DNA from: Apoderus coryli
Taxonomy: Eukaryota; Arthropoda; Insecta; Coleoptera; Attelabidae
NCBI GenBank assembly: GCA_911728435.2
Contig: OU452216.1
Span: forward strand, 9,126,342 to 9,190,341
DNA: 64,000 bases
Direction of reading: 5' to 3'
Shown here: positions 1-9,013 of the stretch, in pieces
Layout of the letters: each line of letters starts with the position of its first letter
How positions within the stretch are numbered: position 1 is the first letter of the stretch
The notes under the pieces: generated by a model
What the model was told of the DNA's origin: nothing
Database searches by the model: none
Seen by the model: only the letters and a program-made list of their open reading frames with translations
Made by a program: the position numbers and the translations under genes

Positions 1-643
1 AAAGAAGGGGTGCAAGAAACAGTGACTTCACAAATATTTTCCGTGTCCATGTAAACCACTTCCATATCATCCGTACTACTCGCAATAGTATTTTGTGACA
101 AAACATGGTTGGTAGAACTTGTATTCTTAGCAATTTCATGGAGGATTCTATAATTAAGTATATTCCAGTTTAACAACAGAATTCAAACGAACTTTGTATA
201 CCTACACAACGTAGGAAATATATTCTTGACATACAAATGCATTTTTGACAGACTGCTTTTAAGTAAAGAGTGTCTTGATATCAAACGATTAAGAATTTAA
301 CTTCCACTCTCATTTACATAATCTCTTCTTTTCAACAAAAGTTTGGGAACTGCATCAGGTACGAGGGTGATCCTCTGGCCGTTTTCTCTACAAATGATAT
401 CTTCTGCAGCGAAATGCTTACTGCATATGACATTCTCATCACATAAATTTTCTGTACTCGGATTCCAATGCCCGCATCCAAACATCATGTCTTTTTTTTG
501 TCAAGCTAAAAATGAGTGTCATGTCAATGGTATCATATTGACTCAAACTCAGACTGTTAGAAACCCGAAACAATAACTTACTGAAAATATTTAATACCAG
601 GAATGAGACCTTCATTTTTACACCACAACACTATACACCTCAT
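1..643 (-). pseudogene. THAP-domain protein gene, broken (partial, runs off left edge)
   Basis: THAP domains are C2CH zinc fingers that bind DNA, common in insect transcription factors and P-element-derived genes. Exon 1 (643 down to 582) encodes MRCIVLWCKNEGLIPGIKYF, giving the first two zinc-binding cysteines, and ends at a perfect GTAAGT donor. Exon 2 (505 down to 318) follows an ATTTTTAG acceptor. In phase it reads HLTKKRHDVWMRAL, which fits the middle of a THAP domain. The rest of the domain (HWNPS, then CDENVICSKHF with the third Cys and the His, then AVPKLLLKRRDY) is in another frame, so a small deletion or frameshift lies near 465-480. A possible third exon, open from about 147 to 1, follows a TTATAG acceptor, but its phase does not match cleanly. 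The shortened spacing between the two Trp residues argues for decay rather than a single read error. An assembly error remains possible. Confidence 0.6.
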
Positions 644-1150
644 TGTATAACAATTTTAATCACAAATAGGTATATCTATCAACAATTAAAATATACCACG
701 AATAATACCATAACTCAATTATAAAACCTATCTGAATTGTTGTGAAGCCGATTCTGACAGATATTCCCACTACGAAACGTCATTTGCGAAAACAGACGCT
801 GTTGCGAAATCTCCTAAATTTAATAAGATTTGGAAAAAATGTTTCGTTCATATTGCTGAAAACTAAATAGTATGCAATTTTACCGATAACATTTAATTAT
901 TTAATTTTGTCAAGCAGTTTCGTATGACGCAACATATGGATTTATTTATACAACAGATATGTCTTATAAATTCTGTAAGGCGAACGACAAAATATATTTA
1001 AATATGGCAGCTCTGTACTGAAAATAAGATATTGAGGAGCATACGTAGATCGTGAAAACTCTGCAGACCAGTTACACTTTTTGGTATTCGGCTGGATTTA
1101 ATTAGCATTCTAGAGTACATATATAATATAAGATTTCTATGCTACTTACT

Positions 1151-1455
1151 GAACACAAACGTCACAAAACAACCGTCAAAACAACCCTACTGACATGGTA
1201 GTTTAATTCGTAAAACACCTGGCCGGCAATCGGGAGATGTGGGTTGTCAAATCCTACTCGTGTTACGAGATTTTTTTATTAATTCGTTTAACTTTAGATG
1301 AATTTTATAACATAGACTCTGATAGAAAATCAAAAGAACTCCATAAGGACTCTTCATGTTCACTGTATGCAATAAAATGTTGTTTTTTTTTTGCAGACAG
1401 ATACTGTTTGTAACGCATATATTATAATTTTTATTTAGTTTCCATAACAGTCAAT
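1151..1455. repeat. Short interspersed repeat, copy 1 of a local pair
   Basis: This block starts GAACACAAACGTCAC and ends near CATAACAGTCAA. It recurs 385 bp downstream with about 85-90% identity. Both copies contain CACCTGGCCGGCAATCGGGAG followed by GGGTT, one or two extra bases and CAAATCC. That resembles a damaged tRNA B box, so a tRNA-derived SINE is a reasonable but unproven reading. No poly(A) tail or target duplication was identified. Confidence 0.55.
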
Positions 1456-1535
1456 GACGACCAAAATGTGGTCGAAGAGCTCTATAACAATTTTGAACTG
1501 AGCATTTCATGATGAAATGGCAACGACTATTTAAT

Positions 1536-1838
1536 GAACACAAACGTCACTAAAAACCCGTCAAAACAACCCTATTGATACGGTAGTTTCATTCGAAAAA
1601 CACCTGGCCGGCAATCGGGAGATGGGGGTTCTCAAATCCTACTCGTGTTACTAGATTTTTTTAATTCGTTTGACTTTAGATGAATTTTTTAACATCGAAT
1701 CTGATTGAAAACTAAAAAAATCTCTTCGTGTTCACTGTATACAATAAAATGTTGTTGTTGTTGTTTTGACAGACAGATACTGTTTGTAATGCATATATTA
1801 TAATTTTTATTTAGTTTACATAACAGTCAAGAACGTGT
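1536..1838. repeat. Short interspersed repeat, copy 2 of a local pair
   Basis: This is the second copy of the block at 1151-1455, in the same orientation. It has a GTT trinucleotide expansion near 1751 and small indels. The two copies are separated by about 80 bp of unrelated sequence, which favours either a tandem duplication or two nearby insertions. The stretch from 1839 to 2185 after it shows nothing recognisable and must contain the promoter and 5' leader of the SDR gene. Confidence 0.55.
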
Positions 1839-2185
1839 GCTCATAATAATATAGAGAATGTGAAAAATATTAAAATTATAACCTATTTGGTTGTAATTAT
1901 GGATTATGTAATCCTTCTATATATGCATTTTCTGTAAATATGTTTAGGTATTTATAATAATAACTGCATTCCTTGTCAATCATGTCAATAATTATGAAAT
2001 AGTGTACAAACATCAGTAATAACGTCAACCAAAAATTACAATAAGCGGTTATTACAGCTCTTTGCACTTCTACTACTCTATAGCCACATAATACTGTGAC
2101 CTGCCATCCCAAATAAATTGTAAAATATGCATTTCCTCGTTTTTTTTCAAATTAGTTTCACTGGATTTCGATTTACAGACTTGCA

Positions 2186-5100
2186 ATGGACGAGCAAACT
2201 GCCCTTGTGTTAGCTCTACAACTGGTCGCTCTGTTCTCAATAGCAGGCGCTCTATTACTCTATCTTTTATGCAAAATTAAGGCAAACAACAGCGCGTATT
2301 CCACAGATATCCTAGCTGGAGCTGGAAAACCAATCCTGATTACCTGTTGCGATAACGTCATCGGATTACAGGTATGTTTTGCAGCTTAATATTAGCTAAT
2401 ATTAACTTATTTAAAATAACATTTACAGTTAGCTATCCATCTGGCAAACAGAGGTTTTCGTGTTTTCGCTGGATTGAAAGAAGGTGCTGCTTCTGGTTCT
2501 TCTGACGATTCCGTACCTGCTAGAGTAATACGCTCCTGGCAAAAGCATCGTGAAAGTGTTAATGGGCAAGGCTCCTTAGTGGGACTGCCCTTGGATGTAA
2601 CCCGAGAAGATGTGTTGCATGAAGCTGTGGATGTTATTCGTGCGCATTTGCCAGCTGGAGAAGATGGTAAGTAAATGATGTCTGATGCCTCAAGACCTAT
2701 CCAGCATATCAAAGAACTTGGCCAAGATAACATTTCAACGTTTAACCATACAAACTGTTTAAAATTAGCGCATAGAATTTATTTATAAACATGTTTACTA
2801 CAATATCACGTTATGATTTAAACAATAAACAATATGGACATTGAATGTGCTCTCTACTAAGTAGGTAGGTAGATTCGTGATTGACAAACCAATGGACAAC
2901 ACATTAATACATGTTTTTAGTTTAAACAAATAAAAAAACTATGTCAATCGTGAGTGCATTCAAACTTTAATGTTAATTTTATTGAATTGATGCGCACAAG
3001 TAAAAAAAATAGCCAACACAGGGTCAGGGTCAATATATATTTGTTGACATCAAAGATTAAAAAATAATGAACCCTAAAGGTCAATCATGCACTGCTAAAT
3101 GATCAAATAATCTATTTTAGGCATTTGGGCAGTGATTTGTACCAATGGTCTAACATTTCGGGGATCGTTGGCGCAACAGGACATATCCCACTGGGATGCA
3201 ATGCTAAAAACTAATGTGGTTGGCGTGCTTAGGACTGCAAGAACCTTCCAAAATCTCCTTCGAAACACCAGTGGTAGAGTGATTACAATTGGCACTATGG
3301 AAAACCTTGGAGGTGGATTGGTAGCATATGCAGCAAGCAGGTAACAAACTCTATCAGATTGTAGCTTTTACATAGCGATTTCTCTTTAACTTTGTCGAAA
3401 ATAAATCCAATCCAACCAGCTAAATAAAAAACACCATTATTTGATGCACGTTTTTTTTTGCAAACCCTGTACATTTTGGAAATTAACTACGGACCCATGT
3501 TGACATGTTTACCACAACAAACCAACTCATCCTATTTCAATTACGTTAGGGGTTTCAAGTCTCTAGAGTAAACTTTTGATAGGGAAACTCATTTCCAAAT
3601 GAAACCTAAAATCACCCCCAACTTTACGTGTTCGGTCTAGATTACGGATTAGTTAATGTCTCTACATGAAGATTGATAATTAATTTGCAAAATAGGGCTA
3701 ATAACACGTCTTCAATATTCAATTCAATAACTATTAAGGTTTAACGCGATTTTTTTTTGTTGAAAGAAATATTGTAAAAATTAAAATGGTAGGGCAAACC
3801 ACCCAGTTGTTGGACATGTGGGAGTTATTGGACAAAGTGTGTTTATTAAACTGAAATAAGATTTTTAAGGGTATTACGTCATTTGAAACCCCACACATGG
3901 CGACTCTATTGGTTAGAGAGTTGATCTGAACCCACGCCGCCTTAACATCAAACGTTGTTTTGGTGGGAACTGTGCTTTTGTTCATTCATGTATTAATAAT
4001 AATAATCTCTGTATTGTCTAACAGGGATTGCTACCCAATAACAAAACAAAATCTTACATAAACAAAAACAATTGCCTAGCATACAAAAATACCCAACTTA
4101 GAACTAACTTAAAACTAACTGAAAAATTGGGAGGATTACAAGAACAATTAATAATAACAATAAATAATTAACACATGAACATAATTCATCAAAACAAATC
4201 CAAATCAGTAGCCCGCAAACATGTCTCTAAACTTTTCTTTAAAGAATCAAGCGATACATTAAAAAAATCAACGTTTTCATTAATAACTAATCGGTTGCTG
4301 TATTTACAAGCCCGAAATAGCGGTGCTTTAGATTCATAATTAAAACGAATCTGTGGCAGCCAAAATAAACTAACGCTTCTAGAGTGAACCCTATAGGGAC
4401 ACGAAACCATAGCTGCTGAAGCACCCGAGGACAATACAACATATTGTTGATCAACTTAAAAAGAAAGATCTGAGACGCGAGGATACGTCTCTCGCCTAAC
4501 GGCCGAAATCGGAACCTTATCAGTAACAGGCCGTGATCACACCCACGAGGAGGAAAATATCCATCAATTTTAAATGGCAAATATTTTTTTCCAATCTCTG
4601 TATATGAACACGGTAGGTGGGCGACCAAAGGATTGTAGCGAATTCCAAAATAGACACAATAAAGGCGAAATAGAGACTTTTCAGGCAGTCCATGTTGTTG
4701 AATTCTCTGGTCTGTCTAAAAATAAATCCTAACATTCGCAAAGCATTAGCAGAAACTTGCTCAATGTGGTAGTTGAAAGATAAATCACCATCCAAGTATA
4801 CACCAAGATCTTTGATTAAAGCGCAGCGTTCCAAATTTGAATTATCGATGGTGTAGTTTCGCAAAAACGGATCTTGACGTTTTGTAAATGTCACCGACTT
4901 ACATTTGTTCAGATTTAGAGGAAGGCTATTTAAATTACACCATTCTGAGAGCCGACACAGATCTGTTTGAAGCTGTGCGCAATCGTTCTCACAAACAACA
5001 GTGCGATACAATTTTAAATCATCCGCAAACAACAAATAATTGCTATTGAAACCAGAGCCAATATCGTTTACGAATATTGCAAAGAGAAGAGGAGCCAACG

Positions 5101-6205
5101 TACTGCCCTGCGGAGTTCCACTTGAGGCTGTGAATGAACTTGAACTGAATCCATTGTATTCAACAAATTGTTGCCTTGCTCCCAGATAGGACTGAAAAAA
5201 AGATATCAGATTCCTGCCGAAGCTAATGTCGCACATCTTCTGGTGAATATTTTTAATAAAGTTCTAAGGTATGTTATCAAATACTAGTACTGCCTAACCA
5301 TGTATATTATTGTAGGCTTTTTTGTCGTTGTCTAGGGTAGTAGAAAATTCCTTAAGTGTCCAATAACTGGGTGGTTTGTCCTAATTACAATTGAGGGTCT
5401 TGTATCTTCTTGATCGGTGTCATAATTGTTTTTTTTTTTTGGAACAGATATGCTGTAGAGGGTGCAAGTAATGCCCTACGACATGAGCTGTGGCCCCATG
5501 GAATAAAAGTTATTACATTAAATCCCCTAGGTGTTTTACCGGAATTACTTTTCTCACAACCAAAACTGGCATCTACATTGTAAGTATTCTTGATTTTACT
5601 ATTTTTTGTTACGTACGCAGAAGTTTTTGTGCGTGTAAATTAGTATAACGGTCAAAAGCTCAGTTTTTCGAATGAAGTTTATTGTTTTTTACTTTCTTAA
5701 CCCATAGGGAAAGCAATCAGGCCTGGACAGGTTTCAATTTTAATGCTTTTGTTAGGTATCGGACGCTATCATTCAAGAACTAAGAGTTAATTTCAAATAA
5801 ATCTTAAAATTACTAAAACCTAAACATTCTGGCTCGTCAAGAAGAGGTTCACAATGTTGTGACAGTTCAGGATGTCGTTACAGATGCAGAGGCACTTTAT
5901 GAATAAATGATTAAGTACCTGTCTGCTCATTTTATTTATTTATATTGAAGCAAAATGTGAAGCTTTTTGAGCACTGACTTCTCACACAATTTGACAACAG
6001 TTTTCCACGATTTTTCAGAACTCAAGCCGCTGAACAAACCTCTGTGGAAATTACCGGCTGCTTGGAGTTCCAACCGATAGTTCTATCCAAACGAGCTTTG
6101 GAAATCATAGATGTAGCATTAGCCAGTCGAAATCCGAAGAACAATTACATTTTAGAGTACAAAAGTAAATGGACAAATCCAATGAAATATTTAAGAATTA
6201 TGTGA
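2186..6205 (+). CDS. Short-chain dehydrogenase/reductase, divergent (5 exons, 320 aa)
   Basis: Exons 2186-2371, 2429-2666, 3121-3340, 5448-5579 and 6019-6205 join in phase with GT-AG introns; the stop is TGA at 6203. The product starts with a hydrophobic N-terminal anchor (about residues 7-27) followed by a Rossmann fold. SDRs reduce or oxidise steroids, retinoids and hydroxy-acids with NAD(P). The order of motifs fits the 17-beta-HSD/RDH/BDH1-like (SDR9C-type) group: cofactor loop ITCCDNVIG, central CTNG, strand GRVITIGTM, then YAASRYAVEGASNALRHEL and ITLNPLG. Several hallmark residues are altered: TGxxxGxG lacks its first two glycines, NNAG reads CTNG, and YxxxK reads YAASR, so the catalytic Lys is Arg at residue 215. 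Intron 3 (3341-5447) holds a LINE insertion. The ORF is intact, so the protein is probably expressed, but catalysis is in doubt. A diverged enzyme of ecdysteroid or lipid metabolism is one guess; I cannot assign an ortholog. Confidence 0.85.
3789..5384. mobile_element. Tigger/pogo-like element remnant interrupted by a LINE
   Basis: Positions 3789-3815 (GGCAAACCACCCAGTTGTTG) and 5360-5384 (CCAATAACTGGGTGGTTTGT) are inverted copies of one another, as expected for terminal inverted repeats. On the - strand, 3985-3734 holds a short open stretch, FDVKAAWVQINSLTNRVAMC, that weakly resembles the end of pogo/Tigger transposases. A LINE (3994-5298) sits inside. The family assignment rests on weak similarity; the inverted ends are directly visible. 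Confidence 0.35.
3994..5298 (-). mobile_element. Non-LTR retrotransposon (Jockey-type LINE), 5'-truncated, in SDR intron 3
   Basis: The - strand encodes the C-terminal half of a LINE reverse transcriptase (5236 down to 4520). It contains the palm motif SSGTPQGSTLAPLLF, the catalytic LLFADDLKL, the NLNKCKSVTFT strand and the downstream DLGVYLDGDLSF. The post-RT region (4628 to 4189) is frameshifted. The 3' end carries an (AAT)n tail, read TAATAATAATAAT on the + strand near 3993. CATGTAT flanks both sides (3987-3993 and 5299-5305) and may be the target-site duplication, though 7 bp is short. The element lies antisense to the SDR gene and is spliced out with the intron. It is nearly identical in protein sequence to the fragment at 6950-7592, so this family moved recently. 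Confidence 0.85.
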
Positions 6206-6222
6206 GAAGAGATTGTACCTAC

Positions 6223-6279
6223 ACAGACCGTCAAAATTAGCCGAATGATTGAGATATTGAGGAAATTTTGACGGTCTGT
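6223..6279 (+). repeat. 16-bp perfect inverted repeat in SDR 3' UTR
   Basis: ACAGACCGTCAAAATT at 6223-6238 is the exact reverse complement of 6264-6279, with a 25-nt loop. It starts 18 nt after the SDR stop codon and ends 21 nt before the AATAAA signal, so it would form a strong stem in the mRNA 3' UTR. It could be the remnant of a small transposon or a structured regulatory element; no flanking duplication is evident. Confidence 0.6.
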
Positions 6280-6300
6280 TTATTATACCTATTTTGTAAA

Positions 6301-6306
6301 AATAAA
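6301..6306 (+). promoter_or_regulatory. Polyadenylation signal of the SDR gene
   Basis: AATAAA lies about 95 nt after the SDR stop codon, in an AT-rich context. It is the first canonical hexamer downstream. The following 6307-6784 shows no gene. Confidence 0.5.
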
Positions 6307-6784
6307 ATATTAATATACTTTCATTTTACCGAAACTTTTGAGAGTTTTCATTTTATCCATGTGGAATAAATATGAGGTTATGTTAAGGTGTGATACTTTA
6401 CGGTCTAACATGTAAAATATAGCGGCATTGGCATTTTCAAAGAATACTACGTTTGTTCTAACTGGCTCTAAAACGCCTAGTTTTTGTATTTGTATTATTT
6501 ATTATAAATTCTTTAACAAACTGAACAAATTAAATATGTAACAATACTTAAAATTACAAAATTATCATTATTAAAAGATTGTAAATTCAAAACTTTGTTG
6601 TCGCACCTATCATTGGTTCTCTATAAACCCTTTATAAACAGAGACAATGGTAATACTTAGCAACTACAATTTACTCATTTTTGTCTTTATTGGCGCATCC
6701 ACCAAAATTGTGAATATTAATATACGGAGATCACTAGAAAGTAAAATGCAATTCGTCGATTTTTACTACCCGCAAAATTATTTA

Positions 6785-6960
6785 TTACTTAATCATGAAA
6801 TTCTGTAAATCTTTCAAAAGGCCGCTTTCGATTGATAATAAACCCAAGTTGCTTAACCGAGATTCCTCAATTTTATTGCGAAAAAAGGTTTTTATTCGTT
6901 CTAAACACGAAAAGCTTCTTTCCACGGACGTAGAAACAACTGGAATACAAAGTATTCCGC
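6785..6960 (-). mobile_element. hAT transposase C-terminal dimerisation fragment
   Basis: On the - strand the reading VVSTSVERSFSCLERIKTF followed by RLSNLGLLSIESGLLKDL and a stop at 6785 is the typical hAT dimerisation domain (ERSFS, IKT, RLSNLALLSI pattern). The sequence stops abruptly near 6955, where it is fused to a LINE reverse transcriptase reading in the opposite direction. Everything N-terminal, including the DDE catalytic core and BED finger, is missing here. Confidence 0.75.
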
Positions 6961-7592
6961 AGGGCAGTAAGTTGGCACCTCTTCTCTTTGCAATATTCGT
7001 AAACGATATTGGCTCTGGTTTCAATAGCAATTATTTGTTGTTTGCGGATGATTTAAAATTGTATCGCACTGTTGTTTGTGAGAACGATTGCGCACAGCTT
7101 CAAACAGATCTGTGTCGGCTCTCAGAATGGTGTGATCTAAATAGACTTCCTCTAAATCTGAACAAATGTAAGTCGGTGACATTTACAAGACGTCAAGATC
7201 CGTTTTTGCGAAACTACACCATCGATAATTCCAATTTGGAATCCTGCGCTTTAATTAAAGATCTTGGTGTATACTTGGATGGTGATTTCTGCTAATGCTT
7301 TGCTAATGTTAGGATTTATTTTTAGACAGACCAGAGAATTCAACAACATGGACTGAAAAGTCTCTATTTCGCCTTTGTTGTGTCTATTTTGGAATTCGCT
7401 ACAATCATTTCGTCGCCCATCTACCGTGTTCATATACAGAGATTGGAGAGTATCCAACGTAAGTTTCTAAAATATTTGTCATTTAAAATTGATGGATATT
7501 TTCCTCCTCGTGGGTGTGATCACGGCCTGTTACTGACAAGGTTCGGATTTCGGCAGTTAGCCGAAAGACGCATCTTCGCGTCTCAGATCTTT
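6950..7592 (+). mobile_element. LINE fragment (same family as 3994-5298)
   Basis: The + strand encodes IPQGSKLAPLLFAIFVNDIG, then LLFADDLKLY, and continues to DLGVYLDGD, where a small deletion breaks the frame near 7290. It then reads on through ILEFATIISSPIYRVHIQRL and the GCDHGLLLTRF post-RT region. Only a handful of residues differ from the copy in SDR intron 3. The left end abuts a hAT remnant and the right end abuts a mariner transposase, so this LINE piece is sandwiched between two DNA transposons. Confidence 0.8.
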
Positions 7593-8153
7593 CACGTCAC
7601 ACCAGAATCGAAACAACAATCCATGGAATGGCGACATTCATCATCACCCAAAAGAGTGAAGTTTAAGCAAACAATTTCTGCCCGGAAAATCATGTGCACA
7701 GTTTTTTGGGACAGAAAAGGAGTATTGCTAGTGGAGTTTCTGCCTCGTAATGAGACAATCAATGCAGCGTCTTATTCTGAGACATTGAACAATCTGCGTC
7801 GTGCAATCCAGAACAAAAGACGTGGCAAGTTGAGTAAGGGCATCGTTTTGCTGCATGACAATGCCCGTCCACATGTGGCTAATCGGACCAAAGATCTCAT
7901 CAAATCTTTTAAATGGGAAACTCTAGATCATCCTCCATACAGCCCTGATCTGGCGCCCAGCGACTACCATTTGTTCCTGCACTTGAAGAAACACCTGGGT
8001 GGTCAGCGTCTTCAAGACGATAACGAAGTCAAAACATTTGTGATACAGTGGTTAACAAGTCAGGCGGCAGAATTTGATGAGGAGGGTATTCAAAAACTGG
8101 TGCCACGTTATGAAAAGTACCTCAATATTCACGGAAATTATGTAGAAAAGTAG
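7593..8153 (+). mobile_element. Mariner transposase, C-terminal two-thirds (5'-truncated)
   Basis: The reading HVTPESKQQSMEWRHSS onward is a mariner-family transposase. It shows the second catalytic Asp in LLHDNARPHVA and the third in YSPDLAPSDYH, separated by 34 residues, giving the D34D signature. It ends with a YVEK-type C-terminus at TAG 8151. The N-terminal DNA-binding domain and the first catalytic Asp are missing. It is in frame with the upstream LINE, giving a 257-codon chimeric ORF from 7380. It cannot be active as it stands. The 3' non-coding end runs to about 8260, near TGCCTCGTATATATA. Confidence 0.85.
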
Positions 8154-8629
8154 ATTAAGGTACAGGCTTTCATGTAAAATTAAAATTATTGCGATATCTT
8201 TGTACGTCTTTTTTTAATTCCAAAACGGTACTTACTTAAAAAACATGCCTCGTATATATATAGCTGTACCTTTTAGAGCTGTTCTAGAGTTACTTGGAGC
8301 TACAAACCAATATATCCTCTATGTGTCTTGAGGTTTCGAAAAGGAATACAGCTATTATGTATCTTAGAGCATAGAATATTATTTATCAATGATTATAAAT
8401 TGAAATAATACCCGAGGGTCAACCACCGAAAGGGAAAACGTCCATGGATTCCCAGTGAACGGAAATAGTAGGCAACATCGCATTCTCCCAAACGTATTCT
8501 AGTATTTTATCGTCTGAATCAAAATGCATGGCGATGCCGGCAGTGTGACGGTGCCGCTAGTTTTCATTCAACATTCGGTAGGATCGTTCAGTGTAATTAC
8601 GTGCAATTTCAAATATCGATGCAACTACG
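8154..8629 (+). promoter_or_regulatory. Mariner 3' flank and presumed receptor promoter/5' leader
   Basis: No gene is recognisable between the mariner stop and the receptor start codon. The first 100 bp are mariner 3' non-coding sequence. The rest must include the promoter and 5' UTR of the insulin-like receptor unless further leader exons lie upstream. No TATA box stands out. An ATG at 8524 opens an 80-codon frame that overlaps the receptor start in a different frame. Confidence 0.4.
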
Positions 8630-8766
8630 ATGTTTTTTACACGCGCCACGTTTTGCATATCGTGGATTACAATCGCAATTTTTATTTTCTACGGTTGTTC
8701 CCATCAAGTTTCCGGAAAAGTGTGCCGTTCGATGGACATTCGAAACAACGTGACCAATTTGAATAA
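8524..8766 (+). other. Candidate upstream ORF overlapping the receptor start codon
   Basis: This ATG lies 106 nt upstream of the receptor ATG, in a different frame. The frame stays open for 80 codons, past the receptor initiation site, to TGA at 8764. If the transcript starts upstream of 8524, ribosomes using this ATG would bypass the receptor start and lower its translation. The peptide has no recognisable domain. The transcription start is unknown, so this is inference. Confidence 0.3.
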
Positions 8767-9013
8767 ACTTCGGAACTGTACTGAAATTGACGGTTTTCTA
8801 AAGATTTTATTAATTGAACGTGAAGCTGGGGAATATGTGTTTGATAAATATGTGTTTCCTGAATTGACAAAAATCAATCGTTATTTGTTGTTTTATAAAG
8901 TGAATTATTTAACTTCTGTGGCAAAATTGTTTCCAAACCTAAGGGTGATACGTGGTGTGGAATTGTTTACTGATTATGCCTTGACAATACACGACATGCC
9001 CCATCTGAGAGAG
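8630..9013 (+). CDS. InR: InR exon 1: signal peptide and start of L1 domain
   Basis: 128 codons, ending in phase 0 at a strong GTAAGT donor. A hydrophobic signal segment (residues about 8-28) is followed by [20 protein letters not shown], then [13 protein letters not shown] and the [13 protein letters not shown] strand of the leucine-rich L1 ligand-binding domain. The donor is followed after five bases by a MITE. Confidence 0.92.

Noticed and set aside
3895..3945. tRNA-like stretch (ACTCTATTGGTTAGAGAG)
   Set aside because: It resembles a tRNA A box on one strand, but the putative B box is on the other strand and no cloverleaf forms.
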